The notes under the pieces: generated by a model
Database searches by the model: none
Seen by the model: only the letters and a program-made list of their open reading frames with translations
What the model was told of the DNA's origin: nothing
Made by a program: the position numbers and the translations under genes
Assembly: GCA_963204915.1 (NCBI GenBank)
Contig: CAUJHS010000100.1
Coordinates: forward strand, 1 to 33,016
Direction of reading: 5' to 3'
Source of the DNA: Planctomycetota bacterium
GTDB taxonomy: Bacteria; Planctomycetota; Planctomycetia; Pirellulales; Pirellulaceae
Length of the DNA stretch: 33,016 nucleotides
Shown here: in pieces, positions 14,503-21,923 of the stretch
Layout of the letters: each line of letters opens with the position of its first letter
Position numbering within the stretch: the first letter of the stretch is position 1

Positions 14503-14841
14503 ATGCGTTTGTTTCAGCAACTTTGGAATGACGATCTCGGTGCCGTGGTTTCTGCGGAACTCGTGCTAGTGATGACCCTGGTTGTGCTCGGCATGATTGT
14601 CGGCTTGACCACGCTCCGCGATCAAATCGTGCAGGAATTGGGCGACGTCGCTTTGGCCGTTGCCGCGGCCAACCAGTCGTACTCGATCTCGGGTATTACC
14701 GGGCATCACTCGTCCACCGCCGGCAGCATCTTCATCGACACCTTGGATGACTGCGACGGCGCTGATCCGGGCAACAACATCGACGACGGCGAACCCGCGT
14801 GCATCGATGTGTGCGAAATCTTGCCGACTGGTGAAGTCTAG
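14503..14841 (+). CDS. Flp-like (type IVb) pilin, array member 3
   Basis: This 112-residue protein is identical to array member 2 over its first 88 residues, but with a different C-terminal tail: GNNIDDGEPACIDVCEILPT ending GEV. The DDC and PACIDVC cysteines are kept. The 3' element found after members 1 and 2 is absent here; the sequence changes directly after the stop codon. The predicted topology is an inner-membrane-inserted prepilin with a short cytoplasmic leader, processed at Gly13 by a Tad-type peptidase. The variable tail would be exposed on an assembled filament. Confidence 0.82.
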   Translation: MRLFQQLWNDDLGAVVSAELVLVMTLVVLGMIVGLTTLRDQIVQELGDVALAVAAANQSYSISGITGHHSSTAGSIFIDTLDDCDGADPGNNIDDGEPACIDVCEILPTGEV

Positions 14842-14881
14842 TCGCCTTCATAGCGGCAGGTCTGCTGCGTAACCTGAACCT

Positions 14882-14917
14882 AGCGCGCTAACTCCTGGAA
14901 GCGCGCTAACTGTTAAC
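14882..14917. promoter_or_regulatory. Direct repeat and operator-like motif upstream of pilin 4
   Basis: Two 12-bp direct repeats agcgcgctaact (14882-14893 and 14900-14911) have an 18-bp period. The second runs into tgttaac, giving agcgcgc-N4-tgttaac (14900-14917), a one-base-longer version of the motif before pilins 1-3. It lies 507 bp before ATG 15407. The region 14918-15406 otherwise holds no supported gene. Confidence 0.45.
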
Positions 14918-15156
14918 CGCTTACAACGGGCAACACTTTCCCGCGGATACCACGTTCGCGGGCCGCGGGGAAGTTGACTCCGGCAAACGAGGCCACGTAA
15001 GGGCAGATTTCTATTAACCCCGCACTCTGGCAGGGGTTACGATGATCGAAACGATAACGCCGGACCGGTGCTTTGCGCCGGTTCTCGGCGTTTCTTGGTT
15101 TTGCGCGATTCTTCCGGCGCGCTTTGTGCTTTACGCTCCAGGGTCTGATTACAATG

Positions 15157-15170
15157 GTAAACACGTTTAC
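15157..15170. promoter_or_regulatory. gtaaac/gtttac inverted repeat upstream of pilin 4
   Basis: The arms gtaaac and gtttac are perfect complements separated by 2 bp. The same half-site occurs in the inverted repeat at 11708-11738 before pilin 1, so both may be bound by one regulator. It lies 237 bp before ATG 15407. Confidence 0.35.
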
Positions 15171-15406
15171 AACGAGTGCTTCCGGTAAGGAGCGCTTCCG
15201 TGCTTCGGCGCGGTAAACGTCGTTCCCATTCGTTGACGGTTGCGGCCGAGGTTGCCTTGGGGCGCTTGGCGCCGTGGGCGTTCGCGAAGAGTTCGTGTTG
15301 AAATCTTGGTTTTCTGTTGGCCCGCATAGGGTTGCTGCTTTGGTCGGCGGCGGCCCCGTGCGTAGGGTGTGTTCCGTTTCCATCTGTTTCTGAGAGGAGT
15401 GCGCGC

Positions 15407-15766
15407 ATGGGTTCTCTATGGCGACGCCTTGCCCAGGATGACGCAGGGTTTGTGGTTTCATCGGAGTTGGTGCTGGTCTCGACGATCGCCGTCTTGGGTA
15501 TGATCGTGGGCTTAACCTCGGTTCGCGATCAAGTGGTGCAAGAGCTGGGCGACGTCTCCGCGGCGTTCAGCGACATGAACCAAAGCTACTACTTGGCGCC
15601 GATCATCGGCCATCACTCGTCCACCGGCGGCGCGGCGTTCCTGGACACCCGAGACGACTGCGATAGCTCGGGCGATCCCTTGTTCATCGAGCCGGCTTGC
15701 ATCCAGATTGACGACTATCCTTATGCTCGTCCTTACGCTTACTGGCGTACGGGAGTGGATATCTAG
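15407..15766 (+). CDS. Flp-like (type IVb) pilin, array member 4 (diverged)
   Basis: This 119-residue protein begins MGSLWRRLAQDDAG, then FVVSSELVLVSTIAVLGMIV and GLTSVRDQVVQELGDVSAAF. It shares GHHSSTGGAAFLDTRDDCD with the other array members, but the PACIDVC tail is replaced by PACIQIDDYPYARPYAYWRT ending GVDI. The last Cys is lost and the tail is aromatic instead. A gagaggag Shine-Dalgarno sequence lies 7-14 bp before ATG 15407, whereas members 1-3 have only gaaagg. It lacks the conserved leader of members 1-3. It is the closest pilin to the Tad core operon. Confidence 0.8.
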   Translation: MGSLWRRLAQDDAGFVVSSELVLVSTIAVLGMIVGLTSVRDQVVQELGDVSAAFSDMNQSYYLAPIIGHHSSTGGAAFLDTRDDCDSSGDPLFIEPACIQIDDYPYARPYAYWRTGVDI

Positions 15767-16381
15767 TTGCAACCGTAGCAAGTTGCGCCGCCGACGCAGA
15801 TCGCGGATGGTGTGGACAGGAGAATCGCCGGCTGAGTGGGGCAACCCTTGGTCGATTTCCAGGAATCTTGGTCAATTCCCAGGAAAAAGCCCAGGCGTTG
15901 CTCCACTTTGCCGGTAGATTCCCTTAAGTGAGAAGAATCGTTCCTCGAAACGACGTCCGCGTCTCGAACACTTACGACGCAACGAAACATTTGAAGACTG
16001 GCGCGACCGATTCGCCGTTGCCTTTGTTGAAAAAGTCTCATGGCCCAGTTCAGCGTTTGGACTGGGCTCCTTCTTTTTAGCAACGAAGAGCTGTAGTCAA
16101 GGAACGTGTTGCCAGCAAGCAACACCTTGCTGTTTACGTGCAGCAGGGATGTATTCGTTCCGCAGCGCGGCCCCCCAAAGTCATGTTGCCAAGCATTAAT
16201 ATCTAACGGCGGAAAAAAGCCTAAAACCCCCTGTTTTTCAGGGAAATCTTCAAAGAGATCGCGTTTTTCTTGGACCGGCACACGACATGCTTTGGTTCCG
16301 ATCCAAACCCCGGGGGAACAGTCGTCTCTGCTTGGAGCGCCTCACTGGGGTCTGCAACGCTTCTCTTCGGTACGCTCCGTC
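15767..16381. other. Intergenic region between pilin array and Tad core operon
   Basis: No supported gene. It contains an imperfect tandem repeat (tggtcgatttccaggaatct followed by tggtcaattcccaggaaaaa, near 15850-15890) and the terminator at 16043-16078. The 300 bp after that terminator probably hold the promoter of the tadV operon, but no clear boxes were identified. Confidence 0.4.
16043..16078 (+). terminator. Rho-independent terminator upstream of tadV
   Basis: A 9-bp stem with one G-U pair (16043-16051 with 16059-16067) and an agcgttt loop is followed by tccttcttttt. It separates transcription of the pilin array from that of the Tad core genes. Confidence 0.82.
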
Positions 16382-16939
16382 ATGCAGCTTTTCTCGCAGT
16401 GGCTTTTTGTCGGCGCCGTGGTGACTTTTACGCTCGTGGCCGCCGTGACGGACCTCCGCACACGCCGGCTCCCGAATTGGTTAACCGTGCCGGCTTTGGC
16501 GCTTGCACTGGTTTTTCATGCGGTCACCGGAGGTTGGGCGGGACTCGGCGCCGCATTGGGAGGTTTCGCAGTTGGGTTTGGCGCATTGTTTGTCCTATGG
16601 TTGATAGGAGGCGGAGGAGGAGGCGACGTGAAACTGATGGGAGCCTTAGGAGCGTGGCTGGGGCCGTTGTCCACGCTGCTGGTGTTCTTCCTCAGCACCG
16701 TGTTCGCCGTCTTGGGCACCGTGGGGCTGGCGGCCGCCGATCTCATGACCCAAGGCTACGGACGCACGAAAAACAAATACCTGCCTTCTCCGTCCGCGCG
16801 GAACACCAAGCCCCGCGCTCGCAACGTTAACCAGGAAGGCGCCAACACCAAGAAACGTCGCTTGATGCCGTATGCCGCGCCCGTCGCGCTGGCGACATGG
16901 CTCTTGCTGGCGTGGCGCATGGTGCAAATTCAGGGCTAA
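16382..16939 (+). CDS. tadV: Prepilin peptidase, A24 family (TadV/CpaA)
   Basis: This 185-residue polytopic inner-membrane aspartic peptidase is predicted to cleave Flp and TadE/TadG prepilins. The two catalytic aspartates of the A24 family are visible: D24 in AVTDLRTRRLPN and D82 in GGGGDVKLMGALG, the latter matching the GxGD-type signature. Membrane segments lie at about 6-22, 36-48, 54-76, 88-120 and 163-180. A Lys/Arg/Asn-rich hydrophilic insert of about 40 residues (about 125-162) before the last helix is unusual for the family. I placed the start at ATG 16382 since the first membrane helix begins there; the longer open frame to 16106 is not conserved in character. It is the first gene of the cpaB-tadA-tadB-tadC run. 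Confidence 0.9.
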   Translation: MQLFSQWLFVGAVVTFTLVAAVTDLRTRRLPNWLTVPALALALVFHAVTGGWAGLGAALGGFAVGFGALFVLWLIGGGGGGDVKLMGALGAWLGPLSTLLVFFLSTVFAVLGTVGLAAADLMTQGYGRTKNKYLPSPSARNTKPRARNVNQEGANTKKRRLMPYAAPVALATWLLLAWRMVQIQG

Positions 16940-17012
16940 CGCCGCAATTGCAAAAAGCACAAGTCACTGGTCACTAAGCACGTAAACCAGGTTACCTGAT
17001 TGGGGTCCACTT

Positions 17013-18080
17013 ATGACAAGAGTCAGTCCAGGCACGATCCTTGTGGGCGTGTTTGCCGTGTTGTTCGGACTGGTGGGGGCCTACGCCATTCGCCAGGAGC
17101 TTATGAAGAAACCCGCGGAGCCCGTCGCTGCCGCGCCCGCGCCGCGGCCGGTGTTTGTCCCCGTCGCGTCGGTTGACTTAGAGCCCGGCCGCGAATTGAA
17201 CCTGAGCGATATCGCGATGGTTCAAGTGCTTCCCGAGGAGCTAGAAGCGCGTGGCTACACGGGACCTTACATGCGAAACAGCGAGCAGATCGTCGGCCGC
17301 ATTCTGCGAGCTCCGGTGACGAAGGGCGCCACCTTCTTCACCGAAATGCTCTATCCCGAAGGCGTGGGGCCGAGCATCGCCGAACGTGTGCAGCCGGGCT
17401 TCCGGGCCGTCACCATTGCGATCGCCAGCGATGACGCCGTGGCGGGTCTGGCGACTCCTGGTTCGTTGGTTGATGTGATCTTCCGCGCCCAGGCGAATGA
17501 AGAAGATCAAACGCCCGAAACCACCATCACGCTCCTGGAAGGGGTTGAGGTGCTCGCCATCGGACGAACTTCCACGCCGGGCGCGCAAACCGCTGACGAA
17601 ACTCGCCCCGGACGTGACGTCACCGTCACGCTGGCCGTTGCCCCGAAGCAAGCCAACGCCCTGCGTGTTGTGCAAGGCCGCGGAGAGCTGTCGCTGGCGA
17701 TGCGCAATCCGCACGACGCCGTGGCCGCAACGGACGGTTCGCCGCAAACCTTAGAAAGCCTGCTCGGCTTGCCTCGTCCGAAGTCGTTCAGCACGGAAAT
17801 CTTTCGCGGCTCGACGCGGAACACCGTCACGTTTGTCGAACCGACGACTCCCGTGATTCGGCTGGAACAGTTCCCGGTGCGGTCCGACGCGAACAAACCG
17901 ACCAGTTTGCAGGATCCCCAGTCTCCCGCGCCCGCGGCTCCTGCCGACGCCTCGACGAACAAAGCGGCGGCCGCATCCGAGATTCGCATTCTCGCGCCGG
18001 TTTCGCAGCGACGCACGACGCCGGGACAAGGCGGCGTGAAGTTGGGTTTGAGCGGACTTCCTCTGGTTTCGCAGAACTGA
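17013..18080 (+). CDS. cpaB: Flp pilus assembly protein CpaB/RcpC
   Basis: This 355-residue protein has one N-terminal membrane helix (GTILVGVFAVLFGLVGAYAI, residues 7-26). A Pro/Ala linker follows, then a SAF-like region (FVPVASVDLEPGRELNLSDI, about 48-68; IVGRILRAPVTKGATFFTEM, about 91-111). The RcpC/CpaB core GFRAVTIAIASDDAVAGLATPGS and VDVIF spans about 129-157, and the family block LAVAPKQANAL is at about 209-219. CpaB is periplasmic and works with the RcpA secretin in the Tad system. The C-terminal ~100 residues are Pro/Ala/Thr-rich and not conserved. It is followed after 71 bp by tadA; the secretin gene that normally comes next is missing. Confidence 0.9.
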   Translation: MTRVSPGTILVGVFAVLFGLVGAYAIRQELMKKPAEPVAAAPAPRPVFVPVASVDLEPGRELNLSDIAMVQVLPEELEARGYTGPYMRNSEQIVGRILRAPVTKGATFFTEMLYPEGVGPSIAERVQPGFRAVTIAIASDDAVAGLATPGSLVDVIFRAQANEEDQTPETTITLLEGVEVLAIGRTSTPGAQTADETRPGRDVTVTLAVAPKQANALRVVQGRGELSLAMRNPHDAVAATDGSPQTLESLLGLPRPKSFSTEIFRGSTRNTVTFVEPTTPVIRLEQFPVRSDANKPTSLQDPQSPAPAAPADASTNKAAAASEIRILAPVSQRRTTPGQGGVKLGLSGLPLVSQN

Positions 18081-18151
18081 GCTTGCCGGATACGACGCAT
18101 TCGCTCGCCGGCCCTTCTTCGTGACGACTCAACGGAAAGAAACGCGCTTTC

Positions 18152-19489
18152 ATGATATCCATCAACGGCACTTCCGAGAAACGCCCAGCGCCGTCTCGGC
18201 CCGCGCAGCTCGATGACAAAGAGCTGGAGTTCCAACGCATCAAAACGGTCATTCACGAAGAGTTGGTCGAATCGCTCGACCTCTCCACGATTGGCCGGAT
18301 TGATGAACAGCAACTGCGCGGCGAGATTGTCCGCCTGGCCGATGAACTTTGCCGACTGCGACGCAAGTCGCTATCGGAAATCGATCATCGCCGCATGATC
18401 GACGAACTGGTTGACGAAATCTTTGGTCTCGGCCCGCTGGAAGGCTTGATGCGCGACGAGACCGTGTCCGACATTTTGGTGAACAACTCGCAGGAAGTCT
18501 TTGTCGAGCGGAATGGCCGCCTGGAGCTGACGGGCGTGGTGTTCGCCGACGACCAGCACTTGATGCGCATTATTCAGCGCATCGTGTCGCGAGTCGGGCG
18601 GCGCATCGACGAAGTCAGCCCCATGGTCGATGCGCGGCTGCCCGACGGCTCCCGCGTCAATGCCGTGGCGCCGCCCTTGGCTTTGGAAGGCCCCAAGCTT
18701 TCCATTCGCCGCTTTGCTTCCAAGCCATTCACTTTGGATTCACTGTGCGCTCGCGGCGCTCTGCCGCATCCCATGGCGGAGTTCTTGAAAGCCGCCGTGG
18801 CGTCGCGATTGAGCTTTCTCATCTCGGGCGGCGCCGGCGCCGGCAAGACGACCTTACTTGGCGCCTTGTCGGGCTTTATCCCGCATGATGAGCGACTGGT
18901 GACCATCGAGGATTCGGCCGAACTCACGCTGCTGCACCCGCACGTAGTGCGCATGGAAACGCGCGACCCCAACACCGAGGGAAGCGGCGAAGTAACCCAG
19001 CGCGAACTGGTACGCAACAGCTTGCGTATGCGGCCCGACCGGATCCTCATCGGCGAAGTGCGCGGCGGTGAAGCGCTCGATATGCTTCAAGCGATGAACA
19101 CCGGTCACGAAGGCTCGCTCACTACGATTCACGCCAACGATACGCGCGACGCCTTGGCTCGTCTGGAGATGATGGTCGCGATGACTGGCTTTGAGTTGCC
19201 GGTGACGGTCGTGCGTCAATACATTGCCGCGGGCCTCAAAATGGTCGTGCATCTGGCTCGTCTCAAGGGCGGCCAACGATGCGTGACGCGCGTTTCGGAA
19301 ATCGTGGGAGTGGAAAACGGAGTATACCGCCTGGAAGACATTTTCAGATTTGAACAAACCGGCGTCGACGCCAACGGAAACGCCGTGGGACGGTTCTACG
19401 CAACCGGATACCAGCCGGCTTGTTTGGCGCGGATGCGCGCTTCGGGGGCGCAACTCGATGACGCCATCTTCGCCGCGGGACCATGCTAA
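18152..19489 (+). CDS. tadA: Tad/CpaF-type secretion ATPase
   Basis: This 445-residue cytoplasmic hexameric ATPase powers Tad pilus assembly. An N-terminal helical domain (about 20-110) leads to LVDEIFGLGPLEGLMRDE and VSDILVNN, typical of CpaF. All ATPase motifs are intact: Walker A GGAGAGKTT (226-234), Asp box TIEDSAEL (251-258), Walker B RILIGEVRGGE (297-307) and His box NTGHEGSLTTIHAN (316-329). The length matches the family (430-480). The start at ATG 18152 fits the usual short disordered N-terminus. It is followed after a 211-bp gap without a gene by tadB. The gap is larger than in most tad operons. Confidence 0.95.
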   Translation: MISINGTSEKRPAPSRPAQLDDKELEFQRIKTVIHEELVESLDLSTIGRIDEQQLRGEIVRLADELCRLRRKSLSEIDHRRMIDELVDEIFGLGPLEGLMRDETVSDILVNNSQEVFVERNGRLELTGVVFADDQHLMRIIQRIVSRVGRRIDEVSPMVDARLPDGSRVNAVAPPLALEGPKLSIRRFASKPFTLDSLCARGALPHPMAEFLKAAVASRLSFLISGGAGAGKTTLLGALSGFIPHDERLVTIEDSAELTLLHPHVVRMETRDPNTEGSGEVTQRELVRNSLRMRPDRILIGEVRGGEALDMLQAMNTGHEGSLTTIHANDTRDALARLEMMVAMTGFELPVTVVRQYIAAGLKMVVHLARLKGGQRCVTRVSEIVGVENGVYRLEDIFRFEQTGVDANGNAVGRFYATGYQPACLARMRASGAQLDDAIFAAGPC

Positions 19490-19700
19490 GACCTGGGCGA
19501 CGACGAAGATGAGAGGGGCGCGGTCGGCACGCACTTCGCCGACACGCACGCCGCGACGCCGAGTTGGCCAATCGCGTAAAGCTTGTACGGAACTTGGGGA
19601 ATTTCGCCGGAAGCGGCAGGAAGCCGCAAGTGTCAGATCAGGCGCCTCGCGCGCCAACCAACCGAAGGCAACATCAAGCGTTTAGGCGAACGAAAGGGCC

Positions 19701-20642
19701 GTGACTGTGACTCCTGCTATTCTTGGTTTAATCGCATTCGTCGCCATCGCCCTGGGCGCTGCCGCAGTCATGCTGGTGGTTCGCGACCTGGCGGCCTCCG
19801 CAGCGGCGGGACGTGCACAGCGCGGGGCGGCCGTGTTTCGACTTGCGCGTTTGCCGCTCGCCCGCGATCAGCGCGAGCCGCGGTCGGCCATCGAGCAGTT
19901 CGATCAATGGTTTTTGCGGCTACTCCACGACGCGGGCAGTGATTGGTCGCCCGTTACGGCCGTCCTGTACTTGCTGTTGTTCGCCCTGCTCATCGGCGGC
20001 GCCTTGTTTGTGATCACCGACATGGCGTTCGTAGGCGGCCTGGGGGCGGTCATCGGCATGGCCATCGCCTTCATCACGCTCATCATGGCCCGTGCTCGCC
20101 GTGCACGGCAACTTCAAGAACAACTGCCCGCGGCGCTTGAAATGCTCGCTCGGGCCGTGCGTGCGGGAGAAAGCCTAGAGCAAGCGGTCGAACTGGTCGG
20201 CGAGAAATCGCCGGAACCGCTGGCGCGTGAGTTTCGTCGCGTGGCGAATCAACTCCACATGGGTTTGTCGATCAGCGCCGCCATGCGGGCGCTGGTGTTT
20301 CGCGTACGCATGATGGACATGCGGATTTTCACCACGACCTTGACCGTGCATCGCCGTACGGGCGGTAACTTGGCGGCGACGCTGGAACGACTTGCCGCCG
20401 TGGTGCGCGAACGCTTGACCTATCGGCGTCAAATGCGCGCGGCAACGGGCGCCGGGCGCGTGTCGGCCATGATCATTGCCATGGTCGGTCCTTTGCTGTT
20501 CGCCTATTTGTTCCTGTTTCACCCCGATTATGTCCAGGGGTTGGTTGTCGACCCCATCGGCCGATCGCTGTTGATCGTCGCCGTGTTCCTTGAAATCGTT
20601 GGGCTCCTGTGGATTTCCCGGTTGCTGCGCACCGACGACTGA
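19701..20642 (+). CDS. tadB: Tad inner-membrane platform protein TadB
   Basis: This 313-residue type II secretion system F-domain protein is an inner-membrane platform component. It has a first membrane helix (AILGLIAFVAIALGAAAVML, about 5-25), a paired helix region at about 93-133, and a cytoplasmic T2SSF domain with LEMLARAVRAGESLEQAVEL and LAREFRRVANQLHMGLSISA (about 148-195). Two further helices end the protein (about 254-272 and 288-305). The start codon is GTG at 19701, preceded by gaaagg; no ATG is available before the first helix. The TadC partner follows 54 bp downstream. Confidence 0.9.
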   Translation: MTVTPAILGLIAFVAIALGAAAVMLVVRDLAASAAAGRAQRGAAVFRLARLPLARDQREPRSAIEQFDQWFLRLLHDAGSDWSPVTAVLYLLLFALLIGGALFVITDMAFVGGLGAVIGMAIAFITLIMARARRARQLQEQLPAALEMLARAVRAGESLEQAVELVGEKSPEPLAREFRRVANQLHMGLSISAAMRALVFRVRMMDMRIFTTTLTVHRRTGGNLAATLERLAAVVRERLTYRRQMRAATGAGRVSAMIIAMVGPLLFAYLFLFHPDYVQGLVVDPIGRSLLIVAVFLEIVGLLWISRLLRTDD

Positions 20643-20696
20643 CGCCTGTTCCCAACTTCGCGCCGTCCCATCCTGACATCCTTTGACGCAAGCTCC

Positions 20697-21704
20697 ATGA
20701 ACGTCACGCTTATTACCGTCGGCGCCTTTGTCTTGATTTCGCTGACCCTCTACGTGCTGGGCCGGTTGATTGTTGGCGGCCGTAGGAATGACGCGGCCAA
20801 CGCGCCGCAACGCCCGCTCGCGTTGGGCCCGTTGACGCGTCCGTTTGCGGCCTCGCTGCCGGCCTTAGCCGACGAAGAACTGCCGAAGGATTTGCGTCGT
20901 GCCGGGTTTTACCACCCCCTGGCGATGAAAGAATACTTGGCGGTTCGCAATGCCCTGGTGTGGGGATGGTTAACGTTATGCGTGGTCGCCTATGCGGCCA
21001 TTGTGCGCTACCAGCCGTCCATCTTGCTGTTCTTCTTCGTGCTAAGCATCGTGATTTTGGTGCTTTGCTATAGCGTGCCGCGACTCATTCTCCAAGCTCA
21101 GGCGGCGGCCCGAATGCAGCGCATTCAGCGATCGCTTCCCGACGGCCTGGACATGATCACCATGGTGATGGAGGGCGGCTTGCCGTTGGTCAGCGCCTTG
21201 GAGCACGTGAGCCGCGAAATTGGTACGGCGCACCCCGATTTGGCTTGTGAGTTAGGAATCGTGGCCCGGCACACGCGGGCCCGCTCGCTCGACGACGCAC
21301 TGCGCAAGTTTGCCGACCGAATTGATACGCCCGACGTGCAGTCGCTTGCGGCGTTGGTGTCCTATGCCGAACGTTTGGGAAGCAACGTGGTCGGAGCCTT
21401 CCGCGAATTCGCCGATAGTATTCGCCGGAGTTTCCGCCAGCGAGCCGAAGAGCGCGGCAACAAGGCGTCGGTCAAGCTATTGTTTCCTATCGTGCTCTGT
21501 TTGGCTCCGCCTGTTTACATTTTGCTGTTGGCGCCGGCCATGTTGGAGTTGCGCAATTTCGTGATTCAACAGAATCGGCCTGGCGGAATTCTTTCGCAAG
21601 AGTCGGTCAGCACGTCGGCGGGCCCGATCACGCCGACGAACTATGACGGTTCGATCTTCCGACCGGCGCCCCCCACCGCGCCCGACGGCTCGCCGATCCG
21701 GTAA
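20697..21704 (+). CDS. tadC: Tad inner-membrane platform protein TadC
   Basis: This 335-residue second T2SSF-domain protein has an N-terminal helix (about 3-22) and paired helices at about 83-122. The F domain has LPDGLDMITMVMEGGLPLVS and LACELGIVARHTRARSLDDA, followed by IDTPDVQSLAALVSYAERLG and FADSIRRSFRQRAEERGNKA, the typical TadC pattern. A last hydrophobic helix (SVKLLFPIVLCLAPPVYILLL) follows. A ~45-residue Pro/Thr-rich C-terminal extension after the last helix is not usual for TadC. With TadB it forms the platform on which TadA acts. It is the last recognisable tad gene of the cluster. Confidence 0.9.
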   Translation: MNVTLITVGAFVLISLTLYVLGRLIVGGRRNDAANAPQRPLALGPLTRPFAASLPALADEELPKDLRRAGFYHPLAMKEYLAVRNALVWGWLTLCVVAYAAIVRYQPSILLFFFVLSIVILVLCYSVPRLILQAQAAARMQRIQRSLPDGLDMITMVMEGGLPLVSALEHVSREIGTAHPDLACELGIVARHTRARSLDDALRKFADRIDTPDVQSLAALVSYAERLGSNVVGAFREFADSIRRSFRQRAEERGNKASVKLLFPIVLCLAPPVYILLLAPAMLELRNFVIQQNRPGGILSQESVSTSAGPITPTNYDGSIFRPAPPTAPDGSPIR

Positions 21705-21814
21705 CGAGCGACCATTTCGTTCCACCAAACTATATCCACGACAAGGCGTTATTTCAGGAAGTGCAACAACCCGATCCCACGACGAACCTGCGGGGTCGTC
21801 GTCCTCGTCGCGAG

Positions 21815-21887
21815 GCGTCCTTTGTGGTGCGATCATCGTCGACTCAGCGGGCCTCGAGTCTGCGGTAGGACGCGCCACAAAGGACGC
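21815..21887. repeat. Nested inverted repeat between tadC and the methyltransferase gene
   Basis: Outer arms gcgtcctttgtggtgc (21815-21830) and gcgccacaaaggacgc (21872-21887) match with one mismatch. Inner arms gactc (21841-21845) and gagtc (21856-21860) lie between them. There is no T-run. It could separate expression of the tad operon from the sugar-transfer genes downstream. Confidence 0.6.
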
Positions 21888-21923
21888 TTCCCCATTGAGG
21901 AGCCGTTTGCCGGAAAGCGAGTT

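Noticed and set aside
14882-14911. Direct repeats as the start of a CRISPR array
   Set aside because: There are only two 12-bp units with a 6-bp spacer, far from CRISPR geometry, and no cas genes in the window.
15037-15461. Minus-strand frames of 123 and 182 codons upstream of pilin 4
   Set aside because: They overlap each other and the pilin start in different frames, and contain no recognisable domain or leader.
17507-18313. 268-codon minus-strand frame
   Set aside because: It is antisense to cpaB and the start of tadA.
18854-19657. 267-codon minus-strand frame extending into the tadA-tadB gap
   Set aside because: It is mostly antisense to the tadA ATPase motifs; no independent feature lies in the 19490-19700 gap.
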